64,000 bases of DNA from Elmis aenea. Lineage: Eukaryota > Arthropoda > Insecta > Coleoptera > Elmidae. Under the pieces are notes generated by a model. The model had not been told where the DNA came from, made no database searches, and saw nothing but the letters and a program-made list of their open reading frames with translations. Every line of letters starts with the position of its first letter. Position 1 is the stretch's first letter. The stretch covers positions 38,632,970 through 38,696,969 of the forward strand of contig OX393579.1 of assembly GCA_947652605.1 (NCBI GenBank), given 5' to 3'. Shown piece by piece: positions 34,577-46,914 of the stretch. The translations under genes and the position numbers were made by a program.

Positions 34577-35150
34577 TAGAGACAAAGATATATAAAATAT
34601 TATACTAAAACATGTAAATGGTTTTTTTGCAACTTCAAAATCACAAAAATCTAGCGTCATATGAATTTTTATTAAACTTGGTTTTTATCTGGAACTTAAT
34701 TGCAGATAATGCACAGACTTTAATTGACAATAAAATGTTCTGAAAATCGATAATAAAAAGCTTTTCTATTTGTTGCAGACTTGTATGACCCTGTATACAG
34801 GGTGTAACACAAAAAACGCCGCAAGCTGTAACTCCGTTGTTTGTGGTCCGATTTTGATGAACAAAAAAGTAAAGGAAATGGCTTCTCAAATACTATGAAC
34901 TGAATTGGATTTTAATTTTTTTCAAGTTACTTAAATGTCAAACGATAGTCAATTTTTTTTTCAAATGGCACCATCTATTTTTTTTACTAATTCTGGTAGA
35001 CATTTTTTTTTTTAAGTCAATGATGTAATAATAAGTTGATTTTAGTGCAAAACTAATATGAAATAAAAAATAAAAGTTTAACAGAAATAAGTTAAGTTTC
35101 ACGAAATTTTCAAGCGTGGCGTGGAAAACAAAAAAATCCTAATCAACAAA
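34577..35150. mobile_element. Abutting right and left MITE ends at 34795/34796
   Basis: GACCCTGTA ending at 34795 is followed with no spacer by TACAGGGTGTAACAC starting at 34796. These look like a right end and a left end of two different elements placed head-to-tail. Neither has its partner arm clearly in the window. The left-end element continues to perhaps 34990. Confidence 0.5.
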
Positions 35151-36606
35151 TGTCATTTAAACGTCAGTGTGGTATTTTTGTTGGTCTAATTTTCTATTTT
35201 TCTGTTACAAAAAATTTGTGTTTATAATAAAAACAGAACTTAAAATTCAAAGGAAACCGGGTACACCAAGACGTAAATGTAAATACCCCCCAATTAGGCA
35301 GTAGGCACTATCACAAAACAATAAAAACAATTTAAGCAACATGCTCATTATTAGAAGCAGTAAAATATGGGACAACAATTGTATAAAAACAGAAATTGTA
35401 AGTTCTCGATCTACTATCAAAACATATACCAAACAAAGTTAATACTAGTCAAAACAAAAGAAATAATATTATTACCTAACACATTTACTTAAAGTTGTCG
35501 TTCACCTTACATTGACGGTTTAACAGACAAAATAAAAACAGTAATTTAACAAGATAACGGAAAAACATGAACCACAATTTAGCAAACTTTTTTTTAATGA
35601 TTGAGTATTAATCAAATAAATGGATCCACTTTAAAGGTAACGCCATTGGTAATAATGATCTTTGCTACTATAGGTAAATAAAACTACAACTGAGAAAAAT
35701 ACGAGAATTATGAAACTAATATGACAGTAATCTCTAAAATAAGCTTCAACAATAATATTTTTAATTTTTGTACTTTTTATGTGAATTATTCCAATTATTT
35801 GTTGCATACATTTATTTTATCCCAAAAACTTATCTATAAGGTCTAATTTATCTTTTTTATTATATTTATCTGTAATGATTTCCTACTTCGAGGCTTCCTA
35901 ATCGTAAAAGTCTGGATAGCAAGATATAAAACCATCTTTCAAACATGAAATTTTTACATTCGTCATGAAGCAACCTCTAAATATAATTATGATAGTAATA
36001 TCTTCCATAATTAATTAGAGATGCGTATTTATATCCGCGTATTGCGTGTTCGGTGGGGCCATTACTAAAACTGTCCTAGTTTTATTTCCTCACAGGCCAC
36101 ACTCATTGCCCGTCTATATAAAGAACGAACAATAAAAAGGTCAATGAAGTTTGGTGTGATTTAGATGCAAGAAATGCAAAAAGGAACAAATTAGGGAGTT
36201 ATCATGGCGTACCACACACATTACGCACGTTAATTATAATCGAGTTACACAGCCACGCGATAATCTAATTTTGTTTTACTAAGAATCACAATGCACCGGA
36301 AATTTATTCCTTAATCAAATTTTGTCATCTTTGGATTATATCTGCTCAATGCGTGTATTAATTAAGGATTATTATTAAAGGTAAAATTAATGGTTCGACT
36401 AACTAGTTTTTAATTCTTAGATTTTTGTGGATTTAAGGCAGCCCACGTCTTTGTGTAAATCAGGGGTCCCCAAACTACGAAGATTTTTCATCCTGTCCGC
36501 GGCTGTTTTAAGCAAACATAATACCTACAGCTAAATGTCACATATAAAATACTTTAACCTACGAATTGGTAGCTTTGCAGTCAACAGAGAAATCATTATT
36601 CAAAAG
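35151..36606. other. Unassigned, higher-complexity non-coding DNA
   Basis: No coding signal. The part 35990-36420 looks unlike the surrounding repeats and contains TCTATATAAAGAACG at about 36114 (a TATA-like word) and several TTAATTA words. CAGGGGTCCCCAAACTACG at 36462 resembles a solitary hAT left end. Confidence 0.4.
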
Positions 36607-37800
36607 CAGGGACTGAGAACGGAACGAAAACGAAAACGTTAAACGAAATTAACGGAATTTTTTTTAAGAACGAAAACGAAACCGAAACCGAAATTATTAT
36701 TTTTCGTTCAAGAACGAAAACGAAATAAATATTTTCCAAAACCGGTTTTAACCGGTTTTGTCGCTATTTCAATTTTATTTGTTAAACACAAACGCGAATT
36801 TACTTTCTGTGCTGGCGAGACTCCACGAGGCAGTAAAAACTCTCACTTGAAATAAGTGAGCTTCACTTTTCTCCATATATTTACGTGAGTGAATATGTAT
36901 TAACAACTTTATTGTTTATACGTGCAATTTCGTGTAACACAATTAACGGTACAGATATTCTCTATTTCTAATTTGTTTTTTAGATCATCAATACAGAATA
37001 TACACTTGATTGGATATATATTATCAATGTGTATGTTTTATTTGCGTTTATATATAATAATAGTAAAATTTATTCTTACTTCGAAAAGGACTAATGTAAA
37101 AGAAGATTTATTGAAAGATGTGTTGCTAGTAAGATTTAACGGAATGTGAAAATGTATATTGTATGCTATGTACAAACTATAAAGTTAAAGTATATTTCAA
37201 GTTAATATGTTTTTTTTAAATATCTTTTTCATTTGTAACATTTAGTAAATTATCCACTTGAATTCATTCTTTTGTCTGTTTAAATAATTACAGCAGGATC
37301 TTATTTAATTGAAATGCATAGATTTTTAGTACTAAAACAAATTTAAAACAGCACTTGCTATATTTTCATATTTTTAGATAAAGATCGTGTGTCTAATTTA
37401 ACCTAATCACGTTGTGTTTTTGCACCTTACGGGTGTTAAACTTAATAAAATGGTTAAATGTTAATGTGTTTAACGATTTGGTAAATTTAATATGGCGATG
37501 GTTCGCCAGTCTAAAATATGCTGTCCGTGAGCATCAAACCCCATCGTCATCGTTTATATTTTAGTATTTTAGTTGAGACGCAAATATTGTTATGGTATTT
37601 ACAGAGGGTTGTGGTGACTAGAAAAAAAATAGATTTTTTGACGACAAAAAAATATTGTAAAACCGGTTTTAACCGTTATTATTTCGTTTCACGAAAACGA
37701 AAAAAGAATTTTTTCGGTTAGAACGAAAAGAACGAAAACGATATATTTTGTTTTCGTTCCGAACAGAAACGAACGGAATTTTTTTCGTTTTTAGTCCCTG
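36607..37800. mobile_element. hAT-type element with ACGAAAACG arrays and perfect 8-bp duplication
   Basis: Left end CAGGGACTGAGAACGGAACG, right end GTTTTTAGTCCCTG at 37800. A perfect 8-bp duplication TTCAAAAG lies at 36599-36606 and 37801-37808. Both subterminal regions are packed with AACGAAAACGAAA-type words (36625-36735 and, inverted, 37685-37790), and AAAACCGGTTTTAACCG occurs on both sides. No transposase recognised; the interior is AT-rich. Confidence 0.93.
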
Positions 37801-37863
37801 TTCAAAAGTAAAAAGTTGAAATAGTTTTATTCTTTGTTGCCAGAAAATAAACATAGTAACATC

Positions 37864-37946
37864 CAGGGCTGCGGAGTCGGTAAAAAAAAGTCGACTCCGA
37901 CTCCGACTCCGACCGACTCCGACTCCGACTCCGACTCCGACTCCGA

Positions 37947-38001
<55 letters not shown>

Positions 38002-38028
38002 TTCGGCTCCGGCTCCGACTCCGCCCTG
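37864..38028. mobile_element. 165-bp hAT-type MITE made almost wholly of GACTCC/GGCTCC hexamers
   Basis: Left end CAGGGCTGCGGAGTCGG, right end CGACTCCGCCCTG. A perfect 8-bp duplication GTAACATC lies at 37856-37863 and 38029-38036. Between them is a short spacer and then a run of about 22 hexamers: GACTCC on the left half, GGCTCC on the right. Predicted SD-, SG- and RS-repeat peptides on both strands are translations of this array and not genes. Confidence 0.95.
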
Positions 38029-38036
38029 GTAACATC

Positions 38037-39871
38037 AAACATTTTGCAAGATAAATGATAGTTGCATTAGGCAGTACTTACATTACAATCAAAATCATTG
38101 CTTAGACTTAACATATTTAATGAAAAATCCTTACAAAATTAATTGACGGTCATTTGCGTAAATTTTTAAAATCAATCTTTTTTAAATTTGTCACTAAAAA
38201 TCGATAGATTTATTCAGATTTCGAAAAAACAATTACACTATTTCAATACCTACATACTTTACGTTGATGGTTATCTAAGAGGTTATTTTTGTTGTTGAGT
38301 ATATATATTAAGTTTACTTTATTGTTATCTATTTGTTTAGTTGTACTTGAGTTATTATTCTTGTTATAGTTATACAGTTATTTTATGTAAATAAAAGATA
38401 TATTTTTTAATCCGGCCCACTTAACACTTTCAGTACCTCTATGTGGCCCTCCTCTTAAAAAGAAAATAGTTTCATTATTAATATTCAACTTTAATGATCT
38501 AAGAATAATCAAACAAAGTTTTTAAGTTTACTTTACGTTCAGTATTTACATGTTTTTATATTACCAACAAGGTAAATTTATTTTAACTGAACACGGAGGC
38601 TAATTAAAGCTAATTTAAATGCTATCACTAACATACCCCGTGTTTTAAGAGCGCTGCTAAAATGAAATAATGTTTGTATGAAATTACAATTTTATGTTAT
38701 GATAGTACAGTTATTACCTTCAGGGTAAAGTTAATTTAGCAACTTATGTACTCCTACTACCATATTTTACAACGATATACCGTTCCAAAGATTTCAGTGC
38801 AAACGTTGTTTGGTGTATTGAACTAAAACGGTTTATTCATAAATCTAGAGACCGTAGATCAAATCTTTAGAAGATATATTACGTAAGTAGCATCTGCTGT
38901 TATTGCAACGACCGACCCCAAAGCCCCTTGAACACATGAAATAAATCTACATACGTTTCGCGCACCCACAAACTGAAAATATATTTGTAAGGTTATTTAT
39001 TTACAGTCGCGTTTTCCCATTTCACGTTTAACAAAGTGAAAGCAATTAAAGTGCGCGTAAATCAACGTTTTGTTGGATTCCGTTGACACGACCAAACTTG
39101 ATTAAACATGTCGTGTTATATTTTTACTAGTGCTAACAAGCGTGCCAGAAAGAGATTCTGTGATTCGAGCACTTTATTTAATCAGCGAAATGCTTTTAAA
39201 AGAATGTGTGTAAGATTCCTTTTAGGATGGCCGTGTCTGTTGTGTTTTACATTCCTGATTCAGCACAAAGTCGCTCCACACCCTTAAGCTAGTAACAGAC
39301 ACGCTTGAAACTGTTATAGAGGCTTTTTTAAAACTAGGTTGAATGCTCTTACATTGATCCTTAAATCAGCGAAGCAACTGCAGACGTGCAGTTTTGATGA
39401 TCAACCCGTAATTGACACTTCTAAAAGTGGATTTACGTGCATAGTGAAAGCTACAAATATGCTGTTAGATTAAATTTGGATTAAACTTAACGTAAGATTT
39501 ATTTATGATAATAATAGTTTTGAATTAATATCACAAATATATGCAACTTTTTAGTATAAAATTGGCTGTAAAACTCTTTTATTTCTATTTTTAATTTTTG
39601 CCGTAGTTAATCTGTGTGGTATTTGCATTTACCATTCATTCTTTTTCGATAAGAACTACGTGAACCAATACATTTTTTTTTAAATTTCTGCAACTTCGGT
39701 CTTACTTTGGTGAACGTTTGAACAAAACAACGTAATGCAAGGTTGGTGGTAGAAATTATTGCTTGAAAAAATAATAGATGGAAATTATTTTTTTAATTAT
39801 TTTATACGCCTTTTTATAAAATAAAACCCTTTGAATGTACTTTCTTATTCTACATTCAAAAAAGTAAACAT
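38037..39871. other. Unassigned non-coding DNA, partly higher complexity
   Basis: No gene seen. The stretch 38880-39480 is less AT-rich and lacks repeat signatures, so it could be conserved regulatory DNA; this cannot be judged from one sequence. Confidence 0.4.
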
Positions 39872-40770
39872 AAACAGGGTATTCCAGTAAAAAAATTATG
39901 TTGGGCTCATTTCCTGCTGAACTGGAAGTGCAAACAAATTGAAAAGATCATCAATAATTTTTTTATTTTCGACCATATACAGGTATTTAAGATAATCAAT
40001 CGTTCCGTGACTTTCTTCTAACACTGTTTATAACCTACAGGGATGCGCAAAAGTATGGAAACAAACAAATATCTAGAACACTATTAATTATATTTCAATG
40101 AAATTTGGTATTTGACCGTTATCGTATATTCCGGATTCGATAAAAATATTGAGGTTGCGATACGACTTCCGGTTCAACCGGAAACGGACTCAAACTTTGA
40201 AATTTTAAATGGAACACCCTGTATATTTTTATATTTTTGGATTCCTCTTTAAATTTACTTCAAAAAATGTTTGAGGTTGTATGGGGCTTAGTTTTCGTTA
40301 AAATCACATTTTTATGAAAATTTTGAGCTATACAGCATTGTTAAAAATTTTAAACATTTAAGAACTTTGAAATTGCAAGTAATTTTTTTTTTAAGTTTAT
40401 GTTGACAATAAGCTTACTAACACTTTGCACAACGTACATTTAAAAAATATTATACAGGGCGTTTTTTACGCTTGTTCAAACTTGTACAATTTTAAACATC
40501 TATAACTCATTTTTCTTAAATACAACACCCTGTATATTTTTACACAGTCTTATAGAAAATTGATTTCTCTTTCGAAAACATAAAGGCTGTTTTTCACCTA
40601 AAATTGATATTTTCCGAGATATCGCGATTTTATTGTTAATTATTAGGGCAACGTAATATTTTCAAGTAGGCTATGAAGGAAGACAGTGTTAATTTAAACA
40701 ATTGAAAGAAAAAAAAAAGAAGAAACTTATAAATTTATCTTTTCCGTACAAATTTTTGACATTTTTGCTA
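39872..40770. repeat. Dispersed repeat with foldback-type ends (copy 1; partner 46915-47620)
   Basis: From about 40036 it matches 46915-47620 in the same orientation, with landmarks GCGCAAAAGTATRGAAA, CGACTTCCGGTTCAACCGG, AACACCCTGTATATTTTTA and GTTAGGGCAACGTAATATTT. The left part (39872-40030) begins ACAGGGTATTCC, similar to the MITE at 27319. Two further CACCCTGTATA words lie at 40213 and 40536, suggesting stacked element ends. Confidence 0.75.
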
Positions 40771-40989
40771 ACGAATTTAACTCCATTAGCTTTCTTTTTT
40801 GGGGGACATTTAAAATCTAATGTTTATGCACACCCACTTGGTGATTTAGGCGAACTGAGAAACCGAATAACAAAAGAACTTGGAAGAATCTCGCCAGATG
40901 TGGTTTTAAACATTCTTACGGAATTTCGGCATAGGTTAGCCTACTGCCAAGAAGTAAATGGTGGTCATTTCGAGCATCGTATCCATTAA
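40750..40989 (+). pseudogene. C-terminal fragment of a Tc1/mariner-type transposase
   Basis: Reads LTPLAFFFGGHLKSNVYAHP ... LGELRNRITKELGRI ... FRHRLAYCQEVNGGHFEHRI before its stop. LTPLAFFFGG is the decayed form of the DLTPLDFFLWG motif holding the third catalytic Asp; LKS.VY, ELR.RI and the final NGGHFEH are usual for the tail of these transposases. Everything upstream of the motif is missing and replaced by the dispersed repeat. It is related to, but clearly not a copy of, the element at 24007-25299. Confidence 0.8.
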
Positions 40990-41071
40990 ATTTTTGTATT
41001 CCCTATTTTGTTAATTTTTATAAATTCGCAATATTTTCTGTTCTGCGTCCTCTTGCCCAAGAAGACCGAGA

Positions 41072-41271
41072 NNNNNNNNNNNNNNNNNNNNNNNNNNNNN
41101 NNNNNNNNNNNNNNNNNNNNNNNNNNNNNNNNNNNNNNNNNNNNNNNNNNNNNNNNNNNNNNNNNNNNNNNNNNNNNNNNNNNNNNNNNNNNNNNNNNNN
41201 NNNNNNNNNNNNNNNNNNNNNNNNNNNNNNNNNNNNNNNNNNNNNNNNNNNNNNNNNNNNNNNNNNNNNNN
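41072..41271. other. Assembly gap of 200 N
   Basis: A run of exactly 200 N, a conventional spacer for a gap of unknown size. Order and distance across it are not certain. Confidence 0.98.
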
Positions 41272-41445
41272 CTAACCCTGTTTATAACCTATAATAAAAA
41301 CAACTGAGAAGAAAGTAATATGGATCTACTCTCCAATTACGTCTTGCAATCTTACCTGCAATTAATTGTTATAATAACGTTATCCGGCTACTTAGTATGG
41401 TCAGCATTTCCCCATTATAAACATCAATATAATTGTCGTAGCCAC

Positions 41446-43425
41446 CAGGGATGGGGAGTCGGAGTCAAAGTCGGGAGTCGGGAGTCGAAGAGTCGGAGCT
41501 TTTTTGAGGAGTCGGGAGTCGACTTCTCTTTGATTATTTTTTTGAGGTTGAGAACAAAATGAAAAATTTTAAATAAAAGCAAAATAAAGATTTGGATTTT
41601 TTTTTTAACGGAAACTATTAAAGTAACCCAAACTATTTTTGTATGTGAACGTCCATTTTTATCTGCGAAAAATACTTTACTGATAAGGTTTATAGACAGC
41701 GCAAGAATACAAAACGCATGATTCGTGTGATACACGGTATAGGGTTAGTTCTGTATTCAACCAAATGTTACCCCGTGTTGACATTTGAAAGTTTTCGAAA
41801 GCCGATAGTGTCTTTATTTTAAAGTTTTTATGGCAAGGTATGCAGAAATATGTTCTAATCTTAAAACATTTCTAATTCTTTATTAATAAACCCTAGTAAA
41901 AAAAAAATTGATAGGTACAAAGTCGAGGTATAACGAGGGTGTTTTGTAAATTGCCATCCATTTGCGCAGTAGTGGAGGCTAACTTGTCCATTATAATATT
42001 TCCGTTTTATTAGAGTACCAAAAATCTCCCGTACATTGAGCACAATTTTTGTTAAACTTTGCAGTAGGTACATGGTGGTCCATATTCGATGGGATTACAT
42101 GGGTATCTCGCTTAATAGTCAAGATAGGGAAACGGTTAAATTACCAAAAATGTGCAGTTTTTTGACACAAACTCAGAATAGTTCTCAAATATATTCTATC
42201 ATGTCCGGTTTTTCTTGTTTTTGTTTTGTTTTCACAGCCTACTCTTTGTTTCTCATCTTTAAAAAATTAAATAACCTTTGTAATTTGCGTATTATTGAAA
42301 ATAAATACATCAACCCTTATATACTTTGAAAGGGAAAAATAAGGAATTTAAATAGGTCATAGCCAACTATAGCTTTCATTTAAAAAAATGTGAGTTTGTG
42401 TCATAACTTTTTAGCGGCGAGCGTAAACATTTTTTTAGTACTATTTACCTACATAAAAATATCTAAAAATAATCTTCATAAACTTTTTTGATATTTAAAC
42501 AATAAGGGAGATATGACACTTTATAAATATAACAAAAAAAAAAGTTTTTCTTTAATAACTCAAAAACCGAAAATGATAGAATATTTTTGAGAACTGTTCT
42601 GAGTTTGTCCTACACATTTTTGGTAATTTAACCGTTTCTCTATCTTGACTATTAAGCGAGATACCCATGTAATCCCATCGAATTTGGACCATCCTGTACA
42701 AAAAATACATCATTTTTTATATCGAAAATAAACTATATCTGTCGAGTTTCTGTCAAATTTAAGTGTGAAAATGGAGCGAAATTAAATGTGCTTTATTTTA
42801 TTAATTACATAACTATTTCTGTTTGTAATTATTCCTTTAGTCTCTTAAAAAATGTTTCATAACACTTAATGTTGAAAAGTTATGGTACGTATTATCAACA
42901 AATATCCGTTTTACAAGAAAATTTTGGGCTAAATTAAGAATACGTATTACATGCCGCATTTTCAGGTAGATATATAAAAGCAGAATTACGATTCATTAAA
43001 AATATGTGTCTCTGGTAACATATTTTTTACATTAAAATTTGCATGGTCATTATAAAATTATAATAAATTCATCCTTCACATTCAACATTTAAAAGTCCTA
43101 GCATACGTTTACAGTATTATATTAAGTACAAACCAAATCCAATGGAAGTGGCTTATAACGCGGTTCGGATGCAACCCCGCAAACCCGCGTTAAATGATAT
43201 CTAACCGCGTATAACCGAAGTTTTAAAAATCTTATATTTTTAATGTAAATTTTCTTCATTATTTAGTAATACGAAAATAAACTCTGTTTATCATTATAAA
43301 ATACACTTAGAAACGAAAAGAAAAATAACCAGCTTGAACTGTAGTAAATGTAAACAAATTACTTTTTTTTATGAAAGGAGTCGAGAGTTGGGAGTCGATT
43401 ATTTTTCTGCCAATTCCCCATCCCT
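41446..43425. mobile_element. hAT-type element with GGAGTCG ends, carrying a nested MITE
   Basis: Left CAGGGATGGGGAGTCGGAGT, with repeated GGGAGTCG to about 41525. The right end is inverted, GGGAGTCGATT ... CCCCATCCCTT ending at 43425. Flanks GTAGCCAC (41438-41445) and GTAGCAAC (43426-43433) match at 7 of 8. A last-base change G to T in the right end and a mismatched duplication suggest age. No transposase recognised; a foldback MITE sits at 42069-42698. Confidence 0.82.
42069..42698. mobile_element. Foldback MITE (GGTGGTCC family, copy 2)
   Basis: Left TACATGGTGGTCCATATTCG, right GAATTTGGACCATCCTGTA. Same family as 13157-14397: arms share TTAAATTACCAAAAATGTGC and CATAGCCAACTATAG, but the centre is shorter. 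Inserted within the hAT-type element at 41446. Confidence 0.88.
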
Positions 43426-46394
43426 TGTAGCAACCAGACTTATACCATAGCAATCTGTTCATAGTCAATTTAGACCCAATAATAACTTAAAAATTATTTT
43501 TTTTTGGTGACTAAACAAAAGAGTGGACCTAAAGAACAATATTAAAAAAGTAGTTAATAAAACTTAAAAGAAATATTGGAGAAACACAAAGTAAAAATTG
43601 TAATATATTTTTTTTAACGGTTTGGTTTATTCCCAAGTTTTACTATTCAGATTTTGTAAAACAGTAATAAAAATGTGACAGTTTTTGATTTACACATCGT
43701 GATGTAATGTAATTTATAAACTAAGTTTTTATATTTTCGTTTGAAGTTACGATTTATGACATGAGTCGCCAGTGATATAAATTATTTTATTACTAAATAA
43801 TTTAATCTTTGCCTAAAATGTTTGATGTTATAATGCCGAAACCGAATAACATACAATCACGTTTATTTTGGTTAACCGTAACATCTATCAAATGTCCATC
43901 TTTTCTACAAACACATTTAATAAAAATGTAGATAAATACAAACTCAATTTAAAGTTTCTTAAGCTATAAACAGAACTAGGTAGGTATATAGTATTTATGT
44001 TGTTAATTATACTTATTTTGGTTGATCTTATCATACTATTTATAACTACATATTCTAACTTCCTTTCGTAATACAATAATATGGTTGCCCAATATACAAG
44101 AGAAAACTTGACGTAAAGATTGTGAAAAAGGTTACAAAATTAACGAAAAAGATATTGTAATTTGCCTTTGTTAAGGTATTGATCATTGACAAAACCATAA
44201 AAACAGGATTCTACAAATGTGTTACAATAAAATTAGACGCATTATTATTTACAAATGTTTAAACAACAACCAGTACAATTTCGATTGTAAACGTTTTTGA
44301 GCCTTAAATAATAGCAATATTCTCAAAAATACAAAATGAGTGATTTTAAACATGTACCGTCAAATCTAAAAAAAAAAATGAAAATAAAAGCGAATACAAG
44401 TATTGTTTTAAATATTTATACAACTTATAAATGTTTTGCCTATTTAGCTTATATTTACTGCACAATAAATAATAGCAAGTGATATAATTTATTACTAGCA
44501 AGAAAAAGTTACATTGCTTTATCAGAAAATTAATTTTCAAAAGTACAGTTTTTTTTTAAATTTTTTTTTGATTTTGCTTCTACGAATGTTACTCGGTTCA
44601 GAAGGTATATTAATACTTTGTAACATGTACTTGCATCCATTTTATCCAAAAGTTGACAAAATGTATTGCTGTATTGGTACTACCTATTTTTTCTTTGCAA
44701 TATTCTCTCGTCTTTAATCTATTTTAAGTGTATCATGACGTATCGATACATTTTTTCTATTCACCTCATGTTTTTCGGATACTGCCTCTTTTGAAGCGAC
44801 GCTTTATTAAAGATTTTCAAATATCCCCACTTTATACGAAATACAGATTCAATAAAAGTATCTTTTATGTTCTTCACGTGTATCACTTACTGTTATTGGA
44901 TATTTTTTGTGGAAATTCTAAAGATTACGCATGAAATTAGAGTGCCTTACATAAAAGAAAGCAAAAACCCTCGAAGTCAGCAATATTATTTTATCAAAGA
45001 GCTGATATTTATCATTTTATTATGACAAATGTTGTATAGTATTTTTATGTCATACATTTAATGGATAAACCCAAAATTTGTCACCAAATTGATTGTACTA
45101 TTTATTTAAAAAAACTCTGGGTCATATGAGACATATTTTAATAGTTTTTGGTAATGAAAAACTTTAGAAATGTCTTACAAATTTATTGCAATAACCAAAT
45201 TAAAACCTCTTTAACCACACTCTTTAATCATTTGAATTTATATTGGTTAGCAAAATGGCAAAATGTGTAGTATTAATGTAGATGGAGACTTTGTTGAAAA
45301 ATAGAACTTGTTTTTGGCTAACTATTTCTCTAATTATTTTTATAATAGCTTTTTGTGACCTACTTACTGACTTTCCCTCGTATATTAAGCAAGTAAATAA
45401 GTAGCAAAGTTTAGGAAATTACTTTTCCATTATACTCATGTACCTTGTTAGCATAAAGTGTCCTTTTGTAATTTACTGTCACAATAAACTGGGCTAATTA
45501 AGAAAAGCTAGGTTATAAAAGCTGTCGTGTTCAAGTTTTTTTTATTTAAATGTAAGCTATAACCTAACTTCATAATTAAAATATAAGGTAACAAAATTAT
45601 TATTTATAATGCCCCACCATAAATTGTGAGAATTATGGGAAAACTTTAGCAGTTTGCGATGTTATTAGCTAAGTGAATTATTATTGTAACCGAAATAATT
45701 GCATTGCCAGAGCGAGGATGCCTCCCAGGAGATGTTTTAATTCTGTTTTAGTCTAGTTTTCTGTGTAACCACATATTGTATGTTTATTTAAGAATTATTG
45801 CACCTCTGCGGTTATACATTATCACTGAAGTAAATATATATGCACGTGTTGAATAGTTCTGCTTTCCACATGTCGGTTAGACAGTTAATTTAAAAGAATG
45901 CGGTTCCCGAATTACACCGATGATTCGCAACAAAAAAATGTGACTTCTTGGCATGGGTACAGGCCAACGACGCAGATATAAACACATATTTTTTTTAAGA
46001 TTATAATTGTGACAGGAAAAAATGAACTTGAATTCACCTACAAAAAAATCCATTTGTTGAGTGAACCATATGCTTCAAAACTGTCAGAGTCGTATTCCTA
46101 AAAATAACCAAGTGAATGCTTATAATCTCTTCTACTATGAACCTAGTCTACTTTAAATAACTGACCTAGCCTACTATTTACTTGCGACGATTTTAACAAA
46201 AGATACTTAACAAAAAGATAACTTTAATCAGTAGCAAAATTTGCAATTCATTTAAATAATATTGTTTACATTATATTTATATTTTACCATTTACTTTCTT
46301 TTCATAATATACCATTTGATTGCTTTTCTTACATTTTAATTCGACAATATATATATTTTTTAAATTAAGTATTGTGCTAATTGGCTGCTTTGTT
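43426..46394. other. Three kilobases with no recognisable gene
   Basis: Mostly AT-rich. Several short open frames (for example 44346-44540 minus, 44514-44934 plus) are F/Y/I/L-rich as expected from AT-rich DNA and show no domain. No paired terminal repeat was found. Confidence 0.4.
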
Positions 46395-46704
46395 ATTGCT
46401 AGCAACAGGGCCGTTGAGAGGGAAGGGCGTGGGGGTAATTTAAGGGCCCCAGGAGTCCACATACTTTTTTAATTATGGTGTATTAAATATTCACGATACA
46501 CATTGCTAGCAACAGGGCCGTTGAGAGGGAAGGGTGTGGGGGTAATTTAAGGGCCCCAGGAGTCCACACTTTTTTAATTATGGTGTATTAAATATTCACG
46601 ATACACAATTATTTTTTTTTTAAATTTATTTACCTATTTACTTGGGGCCCTGGTAAATTTTTTCCCCGGGCCCAGTGACGTCTCTTGACGCCTCTGGCTA
46701 GCAA
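46395..46704. mobile_element. hAT-type MITE with a tandemly duplicated left end
   Basis: Element 46513-46696 starts CAGGGCCGTTGAGAGGG and ends TGACGCCTCTG. The 8-bp duplication GCTAGCAA is perfect at 46505-46512 and 46697-46704. A 107-bp block (46395-46501), containing another GCTAGCAA and the same left end, precedes it as a direct tandem copy of about 46502-46608. The duplicated unit therefore includes target-duplication bases, so it arose after insertion. Confidence 0.88.
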
Positions 46705-46914
46705 ACGGTGACAATTATATCTAACAAGCATTATTAATGTACCTCGACACCGAAATGTATAAGAGGAACCGATTAAACAGAAGAAGAAACATTATTAAGA
46801 GTATGTCCCAGATATTATTACCATCTAGAATCTCTCGTTTGTTTTTGAAAATAGCACCAACAAATCATTAATATTACAAGAAGTCAAAATAAATTACCTA
46901 CAATGATATTCTTA

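Noticed and set aside
36100..36130. TATA-like word TCTATATAAAGAACG as a promoter
   Set aside because: No downstream coding exon or initiator was found, and such words are expected often in AT-rich DNA.
37802..38058. Predicted SR-like and SD/SG-repeat proteins on both strands
   Set aside because: They are translations of the GACTCC/GGCTCC hexamer array of a MITE with a target duplication; open frames on both strands follow from the repeat.
41041..41071. Bases before the N gap as adapter contamination
   Set aside because: No confident adapter match by eye; a vector/adapter screen would decide.
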